From an uncultured Clostridia bacterium (GTDB lineage: Bacteria > Bacillota > Clostridia > TANB77 > CAG-508), in contig CALXAA010000001.1 in assembly GCA_944386165.1 (NCBI GenBank), positions 1 through 64,000 of the forward strand: a DNA stretch of 64,000 nucleotides, written 5' to 3'. The position numbers were made by a program, and so were the translations under genes. Positions 25,743-36,212 of the stretch are shown piece after piece (the stretch's first letter is position 1; every line of letters starts with the position of its first letter). The notes beneath the pieces are model-generated. The model had not been told where the DNA came from and searched no databases. It saw only the letters and a list, made by a program, of their open reading frames with translations.

Positions 25743-26288
25743 ATGGATTTACAAAATAAAGAGTTAGCAGAAGACAAAGTTTTAATCTTATATTTATTAA
25801 ATAAAATAGATGATGGAATAAAAAATGATAATTTATTTAAAATAGTTTCTAGTTCAAAAGAAATTAATTATTTTTATTTTCAAGAGCTTATGGCTGATTT
25901 AAAATCAACAAATTTAATTTGTTCTTTTACTCAAGATGAAGAAAATTTTATTAAAATAACATCTGAAGGAAAAAATGCACTTGATTTAACAAAGGCGCTA
26001 TTACCGGGGCTTTTAAAATTAAAAGCTGATACAATATTTAAAAAAGAAAATTCTAATATTATTGAAGAGTCTTCAGTTGTTACTGAATTCGTTCCACAAG
26101 ATGAAAACAATTATACAGTTAAATGTAAAATTGTTGAACAAAATGAAACTATTTTTGAACTTTCAGTATATGCAGCTTCAAGAGAAAAAGCAAAGCAAAT
26201 TTCTGATAATTGGAATAATAATGCAAGCAAACTTTATCCAGAAATATTAAAACTAATTTCAAGTAGTAAAATAAATTCTGAAAATTAA
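25743..26288 (+). CDS. DUF4364 family protein (winged-helix-like)
   Basis: The 181-aa protein matches the DUF4364 pattern: KVLILYLLNKIDDGI, YFYFQELMADLKSTNLI and ITSEGKNALDLTKALLPG, which look like a helix-turn-helix-type N-terminus. A beta-rich domain (YTVKCKIVEQNETIFELSVY) follows. The family is common in Clostridia and its function is unknown; a DNA-binding regulator is a fair guess. It is 18 bases upstream of nth. Confidence 0.82.
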   Translation: MDLQNKELAEDKVLILYLLNKIDDGIKNDNLFKIVSSSKEINYFYFQELMADLKSTNLICSFTQDEENFIKITSEGKNALDLTKALLPGLLKLKADTIFKKENSNIIEESSVVTEFVPQDENNYTVKCKIVEQNETIFELSVYAASREKAKQISDNWNNNASKLYPEILKLISSSKINSEN

Positions 26289-26306
26289 CATTTAGAAAGG
26301 GAAAAA

Positions 26307-26945
26307 ATGAAAAAATCAGATGCAAAAAAATTTATAGAAATATTAGAAAAAACATATCCAGATGCAACTTGTAGTCTTGATTTTAAAACTCCATTTCAAA
26401 TTACTGTTGCCGTTATGCTTTCAGCTCAGTGCACAGATGAAAGAGTTAATAAAACTACACCTGCTCTATTTGAAAGGTGTAAGACTATTGAAGATTTTTC
26501 AAATATAGATATCCATGAATTAGAACAAATTATTCATCCATGTGGATTTTATAAAAATAAAGCAAAAAATATTAAAGAATGTGCTAAAAAAGTTATAGAA
26601 AATTTTAATGGAGAAGTTCCACATACAATAGAAGAGCTTCTAACTCTTCCAGGAGTTGGGAGAAAAAGTGCAAATGTTATTTTGTTAGAAGCTTTTGGAA
26701 TTGCAGAAGGTATTGCTGTAGATACTCATGCAAAACGTATTTCTAATAGAATTGGACTTTCTTCTGAATCTGATCCTGAAAAAATTGAACAAGATTTATT
26801 AAAAATTTTTCCAAAAGAATCTTTAAAAGATATAAATCATCTTTTGGTTTGGCATGGTAGAAATACTTGTGATTCAAGAAAACCCCATTGCGATAAATGC
26901 TCAGTAAGTCAATATTGCAATTTTTACAAAAAAAATAATCATTAA
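26307..26945 (+). CDS. nth: Endonuclease III
   Basis: Nth is a DNA glycosylase/AP lyase that removes oxidised pyrimidines. The helix-hairpin-helix LLTLPGVGRKSAN contains the catalytic Lys120, followed by Asp139 in AVDTHAKRISNR. The [4Fe-4S] ligands are C188, C195, C198 and C204 (spacing C-x6-C-x2-C-x5-C). The length, 212 aa, is standard. It is probably co-transcribed with the DUF4364 gene and possibly with asnB, 40 bases downstream. Confidence 0.95.
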   Translation: MKKSDAKKFIEILEKTYPDATCSLDFKTPFQITVAVMLSAQCTDERVNKTTPALFERCKTIEDFSNIDIHELEQIIHPCGFYKNKAKNIKECAKKVIENFNGEVPHTIEELLTLPGVGRKSANVILLEAFGIAEGIAVDTHAKRISNRIGLSSESDPEKIEQDLLKIFPKESLKDINHLLVWHGRNTCDSRKPHCDKCSVSQYCNFYKKNNH

Positions 26946-26985
26946 ATTAGTTATCCTTCATATATTATATATATGGAGGATTTTT

Positions 26986-28843
26986 ATGTGTGGAATAGTT
27001 GGTTTTGTAAATTTAAAAAAAGATATTTCTAATTTAAAAAATGTTTTAGAAAAAATGAATAATACATTATCAAAAAGAGGTCCTGATGAGGAAGGATACT
27101 ATATTGATAATCATGTAGCATTAGGACATAAGAGATTAATTGTAATTGACCCAGAAGGTGGTAAGCAACCTATGAAGGAATCTTTTAGTCAATCTATTTT
27201 AATTGATAAACCTAAAACTAATATGTTGATTAATTATAATTCAAATTTTATTATTTCTTATAATGGTCAAATTTATAATACAAAAGAACTAAGAAGAACT
27301 TTAGAAGAAAATGGTTTTTCATTTAATACTCATTCTGATACTGAAGTTCTATTAAAGAGTTATATATATTATGGTAATGATGTCGTAAAACATTTAAATG
27401 GAATTTTTGCTTTTGCTATTTGGAATGCATCAAAAGAAGAAGTTTTCGTAGCTAGAGATCATTTTGGAGTTAAGCCATTTTTTTATACAATACAAGAAAA
27501 TTCTTTTGTTTTTGGCTCTGAAATTAAAGCTTTATTTGAATATCCTGGTGTAGAAAAAATATTAGATTCACAAGGAATTTCGGAATTGTTTGGAATTGGC
27601 CCTGCTCATACTCCTCGGAACAACAGTCTTTAAAAATATTTTTGAATTAGAACCTGCTCAATTTGCAGTTTATAATAAATATGGTTTACATATTGAAAAA
27701 TATTGGAATTTGAAAAGTGAGCCTCATACTGAAAATTTTGCACAGACCTGTGATCATTTAACTTTTTTATTAGAAGATTCTATAAAAAGACAATTAGTTT
27801 CTGATGTGCCTTTATGCACCTTTTTGTCTGGCGGTCTAGACTCAAGTATTATTACAAAATATGCTTCTGATTATTGCTTTGAAAATAATTTACCTACACT
27901 TGATACTTATTCAATTGATTATGTTGATAATGATAAAAATTTTGTTAAAAGTGATTTTCAACCTAATTCAGATAATTATTACATTAATTTGATGGTAAAT
28001 AAACTTCATACAAATCATCATCCTATTGTAATAGATACTCCTGAACTTGCAAACAGCTTATATGATGCAATGATTGCTCGTGATATGCCTGGAATGGCAG
28101 ATGTAGATTCTTCTTTATTGTTGTTTTGTAAAAATGTTAAACCTACTGCAACTGTTTCTCTTACTGGTGAATGTGCAGATGAAATTTTTGGAGGATATCC
28201 TTGGTTCTTCCGTGAAGATGCTTTAACAAGTGGTACTTTTCCATGGTCAATTGCAATAAATGAACGTCAAACTTTGCTTAATCCAGATATAGCAAAAAAA
28301 GTTGATTTGAAAAATTATATAGATTACAGATATAATGAAAGTCTTAAAAAAGTTGAAATTCTTGATACAGATTCTCAAGAGACTGCTGAGAAAAGAAAGA
28401 TTTCTTATCTTACTTTGAATTGGTTCATGCAAACTCTTCTTGATAGATCTGATAGAATGGCTATGTATAATGGATTTGAGCTTCGTGTTCCTTTTTGTGA
28501 TTATAGATTAGCTCAATATGTTTGGAATATTCCTTGGGAAATTAAGGCTTTAAATGGTAGGGAAAAAGGGGTACTTAGATATGTTTCTCGTAAGTTTTTA
28601 CCTTCTGAAATTGTTGACAGGAAAAAGAGTCCTTATCCAAAAACTCATAATCCTACTTATCTTGCAAAAGTTAAATCAATGCTTTCTGATATTATGGCTA
28701 AGCCAAATGCTCCAATTAATTCTTTATTAAATAGAGATTATATTATGAGTATTCTTGAGACTGATGGTAAGGCTTTTACTCGTCCATGGTTTGGTCAACT
28801 TATGACTCGGACCTCAACTTATGGCTTATCTTTGCCAGGTTAA
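26986..28843 (+). CDS. asnB: Asparagine synthetase (glutamine-hydrolysing), frameshifted
   Basis: AsnB makes asparagine from aspartate, glutamine and ATP. The N-terminal glutaminase domain (MCGIVGF with Cys2, then SKRGPDEEGYY) runs to 27633. The synthetase domain, with PPi loop FLSGGLDSSII, ECADEIFGGY and RDMPGMADVDSSL, is in the next frame from about 27590. The frames meet in GPAHTPGTTVFKNI: an extra C at or near 27616 breaks the gene. Removing one base restores a protein of about 618 aa, the normal length. This may be a sequencing or assembly error, or a recent mutation. Confidence 0.88.
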
Positions 28844-28906
28844 TATGTGGCTTGAAAAGTATGAGCCTAAGATTGAGATTTAATTGTATGAGATTTGATT
28901 GTATAC

Positions 28907-28943
28907 AACAAATGAGGTCGCAAACTGCTACCTCATTTGTTTT
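28907..28943 (+). terminator. Terminator of asnB
   Basis: ACAAATGAGGT and ACCTCATTTGT form a perfect 11-bp stem followed by TTTT. It also lies at the 3' side of the opposing zinc ribbon gene. Confidence 0.7.
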
Positions 28944-28952
28944 GAGATTGTA

Positions 28953-29189
28953 TTATCCCCACCAAGCTGGAACCCTTCCTACATCCCATCCGTTTTCATC
29001 ATATAATATACGGTTTCTTACAGTATATGTCTTTCCGTCTGGAGCTGTATAAGTTCCATTTTGTTTTACATGTTCGTGAGTTTCTTCAAGATAATTTTCT
29101 TTTACTTTATGCCCTTTTACCTTTTTACCACAAAACATACAGTAGACACTATCATCATCAATTTTCTTACCACAATACTTGCAAAACAT
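28953..29189 (-). CDS. Small zinc ribbon protein
   Basis: The 78-aa protein starts MFCKYCGKKIDDDSVYCMFC, a two-CxxC zinc ribbon typical of clostridial small regulatory or membrane-associated proteins. A short linker and a polar C-terminus follow (TYTAPDGKTYTVRNRILYDE, then WDVGRVPAWWG). The frame opens at 29240, but the ATG at 29189 follows GGAGG at the right distance. The function is unknown. Confidence 0.82.
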   Translation of the reverse strand: MFCKYCGKKIDDDSVYCMFCGKKVKGHKVKENYLEETHEHVKQNGTYTAPDGKTYTVRNRILYDENGWDVGRVPAWWG

Positions 29190-29323
29190 ATTTTTCCTCC
29201 TTGTCAATTGACTTTCTAACTTAATTTTACTTGCTGTCATCTATATAAACTGCTCTTAAATTAGAACAGGATTTTTTTTTAAAATATATTTATATATTAG
29301 CATATTTTAGTAAATATTTCAAG

Positions 29324-30016
29324 TTAATTTGCTTCATTTTTAGGCAGTTTATTACTATCAGCTATTTTCTTACTTTCTGACTTAACTCTTCTCTCTAATT
29401 TTTTTAAATCTTCCGCTGGTTTTAAATTTTCTGGTTTTATTCCTCTTTTATTTAACATATTTCTTACACTTAGGTTATTATCCACATGCTCGTCAGTTAT
29501 GCTTTCTTCTCCATACATATCTTTTTCGGTTACGTTATAATTCGTCATTTCTGTTGCTAGATTTTTTGCTGCAATAGTTAAAGTCATTAGTTTTATTCTG
29601 TCTTCAATTATTTCTTGTTTTCTAGTTTGTACTGCAAAATATGTTTGAGCAAATGCAATTTCTTCTTTTTTAGAATCTCCATTTTGAGCTATTAAGTAAC
29701 AAGCATATCTTGTAAGCATATAGTCTTGTAAATTTCTTCTTGCGCCTGATCCTATTTGTACCATTTTCGTGACCTCACGAAAATGGTTATCAACTTCTAT
29801 ACCTGCATTTTCACAAGATTGCATTGCTTTTTTTATTGTTTCAATAAAATTTTCCCATCTTTTGTAACCCAATTGAATTTGCAAATCTCTTGCATACCAA
29901 AATTCTATATTATCTTTTTCTTCTGTTTTAATAATAGAATCAAACTTTTCTTTTAATTCTATCAGCTTAGATTTTTCAAATTCTATAATTATCACTTCCT
30001 TGGCATAATTACTCAT
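29324..30016 (-). CDS. dinD: DNA damage-inducible protein D (DinD-like)
   Basis: The sequence IEFWYARDLQIQLGYKRWEN, followed by IEVDNHFREVTKMVQIGSGA and DYMLTRYACYLIAQNGD, is the BRO-N/DinD pattern. In E. coli DinD is SOS-induced and inhibits RecA filaments. The C-terminus ends with VRNMLNKRGIKPENLKPAED. The start is uncertain because no good ribosome binding site precedes the ATG at 30016. A purine-rich AAGGAAG lies just inside the frame. A symmetric AAAC-N4-GTTT at 30095-30106 could be a weak LexA box, but this is speculative. Confidence 0.85.
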   Translation of the reverse strand: MSNYAKEVIIIEFEKSKLIELKEKFDSIIKTEEKDNIEFWYARDLQIQLGYKRWENFIETIKKAMQSCENAGIEVDNHFREVTKMVQIGSGARRNLQDYMLTRYACYLIAQNGDSKKEEIAFAQTYFAVQTRKQEIIEDRIKLMTLTIAAKNLATEMTNYNVTEKDMYGEESITDEHVDNNLSVRNMLNKRGIKPENLKPAEDLKKLERRVKSESKKIADSNKLPKNEAN

Positions 30017-30167
30017 AATAACATATTAGTATCTTTTATTGTTTTTTGGTACATTTAATACAATTTTTATGATATTACTGTACTATATATTTTAAAACAT
30101 TTGTTTGTATTTGTCGAGCATTTTTCCTAATATTTATTTTATCAAAATCCTATATAATTTCACATGC

Positions 30168-30210
30168 AAAAAAAGCTGAGGCAGAAAAACTTTTTAAAGT
30201 GTTCTACCCC
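30168..30210 (-). terminator. Terminator of the dnaG-rpoD transcript
   Basis: On the minus strand GGGGTAGAACACTTT pairs with AAAGTTTTTCTGCCTC (G-U pairs and one bulge), followed by seven T at 30174-30168. Confidence 0.75.
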
Positions 30211-30238
30211 AACTATTTACTTTTAACCCTTTTTAATA

Positions 30239-31432
30239 TTAATTCATATAATCTCTTAATTTTTTGCTTCTGCTTGGATGACGAAGTTTTCTTAATGCTT
30301 TTGCTTCTATTTGACGAATTCTTTCTCTTGTAACATCAAATTCTTTTCCTACTTCTTCAAGTGTTCTAGCTTTTCCATCATCTAATCCAAATCTTAATCT
30401 TAGAACTTTTGCTTCTCTTGGTGTTAGTGTTTTCATTACTTCATTTAGTTGTTCTCTTAGTAATGTATAAGATGCAGCATCTTGTGGTGCTGGTGAATCT
30501 TCATCTTGTATAAAGTCTCCTAAATGGCTGTCATCTTCTTCTCCAATTGGTGTTTCAAGTGATACTGGATCTTGTGCTATTTTTTGTATTTCCATTACCT
30601 TATCAACAGACATGTCCATTTCTTGTGCTATTTCTTCTATTGTTGGTTCTCTACCAAATTGTTGTAATAAGTGTCTTGATGTTCTTATTAGTCTATTTAT
30701 TGTTTCAACCATATGAACTGGAATTCTTATTGTACGTGCTTGGTCTGCTATAGCTCTTGTGATGGCTTGTCTTATCCACCATGTTGCATAAGTACTAAAT
30801 TTGAATCCTTTTGTATAATCAAATTTTTCTACTGCTTTTATTAATCCCATATTTCCTTCTTGAATTAGGTCTAAAAATAGCATTCCTCTACCAACATATT
30901 TTTTTGCAATACTTACTACTAATCTAAGGTTTGCTTCTGCTAGTTCTTTTTTTGCTTCTTCATCACCTTCTAGAATTCTTTTGGCTAGTTCAAGTTCTTT
31001 ATCATATGATAGTAATGGTATTTTTCCAATTTCTCTTAAATACATTCTTACTGGATCATCAACACTAATACCTTCGTAGTCTGTTTCAGAAATTTGGTCT
31101 AATTTAAGGTCTTCTACTTCTTTTAAATCATCTATATCTGGTTCTTCTTCAAAGTCATCATTTAATAGACTTACTCCCATTTCTTCAAATGCATCAAATA
31201 CTTTGTCTATTTGTTCTGGATTTGTATTTTCTAATTCTTTTGCTAGTTCTCCATAAGTTATTTTACCAGATTCTTTGACTTTTTTTACTATGTCTTGAAC
31301 TTTTTCATTATCTGATTTTTCAGAACTTTCTGTGTTTACATTATTTTCTTGATTATCTGCATTTTCTTTAGCAACCTTAATTTTTTTTGGTTCTTTTAAC
31401 TCTTCTTTTTTTTCTTCAATTTCCTTATTCAC
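30239..31432 (-). CDS. rpoD: RNA polymerase primary sigma factor SigA
   Basis: The 397-aa protein has sigma region 1.2 ([20 protein letters not shown]), region 2 ([37 protein letters not shown] and [11 protein letters not shown]), region 3 and region 4 ([32 protein letters not shown]). The acidic, charged N-terminal 90 residues are region 1.1-like. The start is a GTG preceded by AGGGGTGAA. It follows dnaG by 12 bases, the classical macromolecular synthesis operon order. Confidence 0.97.
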   Translation of the reverse strand: MNKEIEEKKEELKEPKKIKVAKENADNQENNVNTESSEKSDNEKVQDIVKKVKESGKITYGELAKELENTNPEQIDKVFDAFEEMGVSLLNDDFEEEPDIDDLKEVEDLKLDQISETDYEGISVDDPVRMYLREIGKIPLLSYDKELELAKRILEGDEEAKKELAEANLRLVVSIAKKYVGRGMLFLDLIQEGNMGLIKAVEKFDYTKGFKFSTYATWWIRQAITRAIADQARTIRIPVHMVETINRLIRTSRHLLQQFGREPTIEEIAQEMDMSVDKVMEIQKIAQDPVSLETPIGEEDDSHLGDFIQDEDSPAPQDAASYTLLREQLNEVMKTLTPREAKVLRLRFGLDDGKARTLEEVGKEFDVTRERIRQIEAKALRKLRHPSRSKKLRDYMN

Positions 31433-31444
31433 GAAAATTCACCC

Positions 31445-33235
31445 CTACTTAATTTTGGCTAATGCTATTATTATATTGCTTAGCTCTTTACTTAATTTCT
31501 TTTTAGCTTCCCCATCTTGTTCTGTTTCTAATTCTTTTAAAATATATTTTTTTTGACTTTCTAGTCTTTCTCTTTCGTATTTTGAAAGTATATCTTCAAC
31601 TGCTTTTTCAGTATTTTCAATTCCATAATCTGTTGCCATTACTTCAGTTATATGGTTTTGAGTTTGTTCATCAAATTCATCTATTAGTTTGTTTAAATTT
31701 GTGTCTTGTTTTTCTAATTCTTCATATAATTTTATTATGATTTTTTTATTTGTTTCATCTTTGAAATCTTCTGGTTCTATTTTTTCTTTTATTTTTTGAA
31801 ATACTTTAGTGTTTGCATCTAATAATAATGCAATAATAGTATCTTCTCGATTTTTTAAGTCTTCATCAATACTATTTTCTTCTTTTTCGTTTCTTTTTAT
31901 TATTTGTGTTTTAACTACTTTTCCTTGTAATAAATTGTCTGCTTTTGAACTTGTATAAATCAACTTATTTACTTCAGCATATATAGCTTCTTTTGATATG
32001 TTATAGCCTTTTGCAATTTTTTCTATATAAATTTCTCTTTCCATTGTGTTATCTACTTTTGCAAGTATTTTTGCAATTTCGTTTAAGAATTTAATTTTAT
32101 CTGATGCATTTTCTATGTTTATATCTTTACTTAAACTTTTTACTTTAAATTCTACTAATGAAATTGCATTGTCCATTGCTAATTTAAATCTTCCTTCTCC
32201 GAATTTTAATACAAATTCATCTGGATCTTTTGCTCCATCTATTTGTAATACTCTCATATCACAACCCATTTTTTGTAGAATTTCCATGGATCTTGCAATT
32301 GCTGTTTGTCCAGCAGTATCTGCATCAAACCCTAATATTACTTGTTCTGTGCTTTTTCTTAATAACCACCCTTGTTGTTCTGTTAATGCTGTTCCTAATG
32401 CTGCAACAACATTGGTTATTCCTCTTTGATATAGTGATATTGCATCCATATATCCTTCTACAATAAGTAATTTTTTACTGCAATCTTTTTTGGCTACATT
32501 TAGACCGAATAAATGCCTTCCTTTGCTATATACTACATTTTCTGGTGAATTTATATATTTCGGTTTTGAATCGTCTAGTACTCTTCCTCCAAATGCAATT
32601 ACTCTTCCTCTTATGTCACATATTGGTATCATAAGTCTATTTCGGTACATGTCTATAAATTGCCCTTTGTCATTTTTTATTACTAATCCTGATTCAAGTA
32701 TTTCTTTTTCACCAAATCCTTGTGTTTTTAATGATTTGTATAGTTCGTCATATTTTCCGGAAAATCCTATTTTAAATGTTTCTAATGTGTTTTGTGTTAG
32801 TTTTCTTTTTTTTACATATTCTTGTGCATTTTTTGCTGTAGGTTTATATAGGTTTTGATGATAAAATTCTGCTGTAAATTGATTTATTTTGTATACTTTT
32901 GCTTTTAGTTCTTCTTTTGCATTTTCTTCTGTATTTTGTATTGTTGGTAATTGTATATTTGCTTTTTCTGCTAGTTGTTCAATTGCTTCTTTGAATCCTA
33001 TCCCTTCTATTTTCATTAAAAATGTGTATGTATTTCCTCCAACTCCACATCCAAAGCAATGAAATATTTGCCTATCTGGTGATACAGAGAAAGAAGGTGA
33101 TTTTTCATTGTGAAATGGGCATAGTCCAAAATAATTTCTTCCTTTTCGAGTTAAATGTACGTATTGTGATATTATATCTACTATATCGTTGCTTTGCCTT
33201 ACTTGCTCAATAATTTCTTCACTATATCGTGCCAT
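31445..33235 (-). CDS. dnaG: DNA primase
   Basis: DnaG makes RNA primers for replication. The zinc-binding domain (LCPFHNEKSPSFSVSP, then HCFGCGVGG) is at residues 38-65. The catalytic core (YKINQFTAEFYHQNLY, YINSPENVVYSKGRHLFG) and TOPRIM domain (LIVEGYMDAISLYQRG, VILGFDADTAGQ) follow. The C-terminal helicase-binding part is low in recognisable motifs. Its 596-aa length is standard. The start has a GGAGTGGAGG site. It is co-transcribed with rpoD. Confidence 0.97.
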   Translation of the reverse strand: MARYSEEIIEQVRQSNDIVDIISQYVHLTRKGRNYFGLCPFHNEKSPSFSVSPDRQIFHCFGCGVGGNTYTFLMKIEGIGFKEAIEQLAEKANIQLPTIQNTEENAKEELKAKVYKINQFTAEFYHQNLYKPTAKNAQEYVKKRKLTQNTLETFKIGFSGKYDELYKSLKTQGFGEKEILESGLVIKNDKGQFIDMYRNRLMIPICDIRGRVIAFGGRVLDDSKPKYINSPENVVYSKGRHLFGLNVAKKDCSKKLLIVEGYMDAISLYQRGITNVVAALGTALTEQQGWLLRKSTEQVILGFDADTAGQTAIARSMEILQKMGCDMRVLQIDGAKDPDEFVLKFGEGRFKLAMDNAISLVEFKVKSLSKDINIENASDKIKFLNEIAKILAKVDNTMEREIYIEKIAKGYNISKEAIYAEVNKLIYTSSKADNLLQGKVVKTQIIKRNEKEENSIDEDLKNREDTIIALLLDANTKVFQKIKEKIEPEDFKDETNKKIIIKLYEELEKQDTNLNKLIDEFDEQTQNHITEVMATDYGIENTEKAVEDILSKYERERLESQKKYILKELETEQDGEAKKKLSKELSNIIIALAKIK

Positions 33236-33329
33236 TTTCCTCCACTCCTACATAACTTTTTCATACACATATATTATTCGACGAATTTTACATAATTCCC
33301 TCTTTTTTTGAGAATTTTTTTTTGATTGT

Positions 33330-33376
33330 AAAGCATATATTATAAAGTAATTAACTTATAATATATGCTTTATTAT
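33330..33376. terminator. Long hairpin after the 46-aa membrane protein gene
   Basis: AAAGCATATATTATAA and TTATAATATATGCTTT form a perfect 16-bp stem around a short loop. U-rich sequence follows only on the plus strand. It lies between the small gene and dnaG. Confidence 0.55.
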
Positions 33377-33392
33377 TTTTAGAGTGAATTCT

Positions 33393-33533
33393 TTACATGA
33401 TTCCCATTTTTTTTGCTAATTTTTTTCCTTTTTTAGCTAATTTATCTGTATTCATCATAGAATTATCTTGGAACATCATTATGACTCCTGTTGTTATTAA
33501 TCCCCCAATTACTAAACCTTTTACAAATTTCAT
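33393..33533 (-). CDS. 46-aa single-pass membrane protein, unknown
   Basis: This short frame encodes MKFVKGLVIGGLITTGVIMM, a membrane helix, then an Asn/Met linker and a Lys-rich tail (KLAKKGKKLAKKMGIM). AAAGGAATGTG stands before the ATG with normal spacing, and a hairpin follows the stop. The layout resembles YtxH/DUF3918-type small membrane proteins, but no family is assigned. It is the first gene before dnaG on the minus strand. Confidence 0.65.
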   Translation of the reverse strand: MKFVKGLVIGGLITTGVIMMFQDNSMMNTDKLAKKGKKLAKKMGIM

Positions 33534-33609
33534 ATCTAATCACATTCCTTTCATTTATTTTTAATTCATTTTGAATCATTTTTATTATTTCTATTTTTTT
33601 AATTTTTAT

Positions 33610-33663
33610 GTCAGTGGGGACGGAGATTTTGACAATATTGTCAAAATCTCCGTCCCCACTGAC
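33610..33663. repeat. Perfect 54-bp palindrome of the GGGGACGGAGATTTTGACA repeat
   Basis: Both arms, 27 bp each, read GTCAGTGGGGACGGAGATTT and on to TGACAAT, meeting without a loop. A partial further copy (CCCACTGACAAAATTT) follows. Related copies are at 44549-44610 and 45184-45212. It lies just upstream of the leuS promoter. It could act as a terminator, a cruciform or a small mobile repeat. Confidence 0.9.
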
Positions 33664-33691
33664 AACCCACTGACAAAATTTCTCCATTCCA

Positions 33692-33720
33692 TTGACTTTT
33701 CAAGATTTTGCTAGTATAAT
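33692..33720 (+). promoter_or_regulatory. Promoter of leuS
   Basis: TTGACT (33692-33697) and TATAAT (33715-33720) have a 17-base spacer. The leader is only about 40 bases long, so no T-box is present. Confidence 0.8.
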
Positions 33721-33764
33721 TCATATATATCAAATTAAAATAAAACACTAGAACGGAGGTCACT

Positions 33765-36173
33765 ATGGCATATAATTTTAAAGAAATAGAAAATAAATGG
33801 CAAAAAAAATGGGAATCAGAAGGTACATTTAATGCAAGTAATGATTTTAAAAATAAAAAGAAATGGTATGGATTAATAGAATTTCCATATCCATCTGGAC
33901 AAGGTTTACATGTTGGGCATCCACGTAGTTATACAGCTCTTGATGTTATTGCAAGAAAAAGAAGATTGCAAGGATATAATGTATTATTTCCTATTGGATT
34001 TGACGCATTTGGTTTACCTGCAGAAAACTATGCAATTAAAACTAATGTACATCCAAAAATAACAACTGAGAAAAATATCGCTCATTTTACAGAACAATTA
34101 AAATCTATAGGTTTTTCATTTGATTGGTCAAGAGTTATAAATACAACAGATCCACAATATTACAAATGGACTCAATGGATTTTTATCCAACTATATAAAC
34201 ATGGTTTAGCTTATAAAGCAACAATGCCTATTAACTTCTGTACAGGCTGTAAAGTAGGTCTTGCAAATGAAGAAGTTGTTAATGGTGTTTGTGAAAGATG
34301 TGGAAGTCCAGTTGTTCAAAAAGAGAAATCACAATGGATGTTAAAAATTACAAAATATGCTCAAAGACTTGTTGATGATTTAGATGACGTAGACTTCTTA
34401 GAAAAAATAAAAACACAACAACGCAATTGGATTGGTCGTTCAGAAGGAGCAGAAGTTAAATTTAAAATTTCTGGTACAGATGAAGAACTTCTTGTATATA
34501 CAACAAGACCTGATACAATTTTTGGTGCAACATATATGGTTATAGCACCAGAACACCAATTAATCGAAAAACTTGCTAATAAAATTACTAATTTAGAAGA
34601 AGTAGAAAATTATAAAAAACAATCTGCTTTAAAATCTGATTTCGAACGTGGAGAAATGAATAAAGAAAAAACAGGAGTTGAGATAAAAGGAATAAAAGCA
34701 ATTAATCCATTAACCAAAAAAGAAATTCCTATTTGGATTGCAGATTATGTATTATCAAGTTATGGAACTGGAGCTATTATGGCTGTTCCTGCACATGATA
34801 CAAGAGATTATGAATTTGCAACAAAATTTAACTTACCTATTATTCAAGTAGTTGCTCCTGAAAATAATTCTACTGTTGAATTACCATTTACAGATGTTGA
34901 AACAGGAATATCTGTAAATTCAGATTTCTTAAATGGACTTCATGTTAAAGATGCAAAGAAAAAAGTTATAGAATATCTTGAAGAAAACAAAATTGGAGAG
35001 AAAAAAGTAAATTACAAACTTCGTGACTGGGTATTTTCACGTCAAAGATATTGGGGTGAGCCAATTCCAATGGTATATTGTGAAGATTGTGGATGGGTTC
35101 CTCTTGATGAAAAAGATTTACCTTTAACTTTACCAGATGTTAAAGATTTCTTACCAGGAGAAAATGGTGAATCTCCTCTTGCAAGACATACAGAATGGGT
35201 TAATACAACTTGCCCACACTGTGGTAAACCTGCAAAAAGAGAAACAGATACAATGCCTCAATGGGCTGGATCATCATGGTATTATTTAAGATATATGGAT
35301 CCACATAATGATAAAGCTTTAGCATCTAAAGAAGCTCTAGACTATTGGTCACCTGTTGATTGGTATAATGGTGGAATGGAACACACTACACTACACTTAC
35401 TATATTCAAGATTTTGGCATAAATTCTTATATGATATTGGAGTTGTACCAACAAAAGAACCATATGCAAAACGTACATCACATGGTATGATTTTAGGTTC
35501 AAATGGAGAAAAAATGTCTAAATCTAAAGGAAATGTAATAAATCCTGATGATATTTTAAATGAGTTTGGAGCAGATACTTTTAGAGTTTATGAAATGTTT
35601 ATGGGTCCATTTGATCAAACAGCAAGTTGGTCAATGGATAGTATTAGAGGATGTTTTAAATTTCTAGATAGAGTTTGGAATTTACAGAACATGTTAATTG
35701 ATGGTGATACATATAGAAAAGAAACTGAAAAGATGATGAATAAAGCAATCAAAAAAGTTTCTCAAGATATTGAGGAAATGAAATTTAATACTTGTGTATC
35801 TACATTTATGACTATGATGAATGAATTTACAAAATTAAAAACTATTAATAAAGCTGAATTTAAAACATTTATAACTTTACTAAATCCATTTGCTCCTCAT
35901 ATTACAGAAGAATTAAATGAAAAAATTAGTGCTGATAAACCTATTTCTTCTTATGATTGGCCTAAATATGATGAAGCTAAAACTATTGATGATCAAATTG
36001 AACTACCTATTCAAATTAATGGAAAATTAAAGGCTACAATTATGATTGATTTAGATGAAGATGAATCAAGCATAAAAGAAAAAGTTCATGAAGCTATTGA
36101 AGATAAAATTGATGGAAAAAATATAAAAAAAGAAATTTATGTTAAAAATAAAATTTATAATATTGTTGTATAA
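33765..36173 (+). CDS. leuS: Leucyl-tRNA synthetase
   Basis: This class I synthetase charges tRNA-Leu. The HIGH-type motif is [12 protein letters not shown] at residues 47-58, and KMSKS is in [18 protein letters not shown] zinc-like CTGCK...CERCG pair, the editing domain ([29 protein letters not shown]) and the C-terminal anticodon domain are all present. Its 802-aa length is standard. The ribosome binding site is CGGAGG. It stands alone with its own promoter and terminator. Confidence 0.97.
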   Translation: MAYNFKEIENKWQKKWESEGTFNASNDFKNKKKWYGLIEFPYPSGQGLHVGHPRSYTALDVIARKRRLQGYNVLFPIGFDAFGLPAENYAIKTNVHPKITTEKNIAHFTEQLKSIGFSFDWSRVINTTDPQYYKWTQWIFIQLYKHGLAYKATMPINFCTGCKVGLANEEVVNGVCERCGSPVVQKEKSQWMLKITKYAQRLVDDLDDVDFLEKIKTQQRNWIGRSEGAEVKFKISGTDEELLVYTTRPDTIFGATYMVIAPEHQLIEKLANKITNLEEVENYKKQSALKSDFERGEMNKEKTGVEIKGIKAINPLTKKEIPIWIADYVLSSYGTGAIMAVPAHDTRDYEFATKFNLPIIQVVAPENNSTVELPFTDVETGISVNSDFLNGLHVKDAKKKVIEYLEENKIGEKKVNYKLRDWVFSRQRYWGEPIPMVYCEDCGWVPLDEKDLPLTLPDVKDFLPGENGESPLARHTEWVNTTCPHCGKPAKRETDTMPQWAGSSWYYLRYMDPHNDKALASKEALDYWSPVDWYNGGMEHTTLHLLYSRFWHKFLYDIGVVPTKEPYAKRTSHGMILGSNGEKMSKSKGNVINPDDILNEFGADTFRVYEMFMGPFDQTASWSMDSIRGCFKFLDRVWNLQNMLIDGDTYRKETEKMMNKAIKKVSQDIEEMKFNTCVSTFMTMMNEFTKLKTINKAEFKTFITLLNPFAPHITEELNEKISADKPISSYDWPKYDEAKTIDDQIELPIQINGKLKATIMIDLDEDESSIKEKVHEAIEDKIDGKNIKKEIYVKNKIYNIVV

Positions 36174-36179
36174 AATTTA

Positions 36180-36212
36180 AAGGACTCATTTTGAGTCCTT
36201 CTTTATTTTTTT
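36180..36212. terminator. Bidirectional terminator between leuS and htrA
   Basis: AAGGACTCA and TGAGTCCTT form a stem around TTT, followed by CTTTATTTTTTT on the plus strand. It overlaps the 3' end of the opposing htrA gene. Confidence 0.8.

Noticed and set aside
33463-33687. 74-codon frame on the minus strand starting MEKFCQWVVSGDGDFDNIV
   Set aside because: It reads through the palindromic repeat, lacks a ribosome binding site and overlaps the better 46-aa gene at 33393-33533 in another frame.
33721-33764. Search for a T-box leader before leuS
   Set aside because: The leader is about 40 bases and has no specifier loop or antiterminator sequence.
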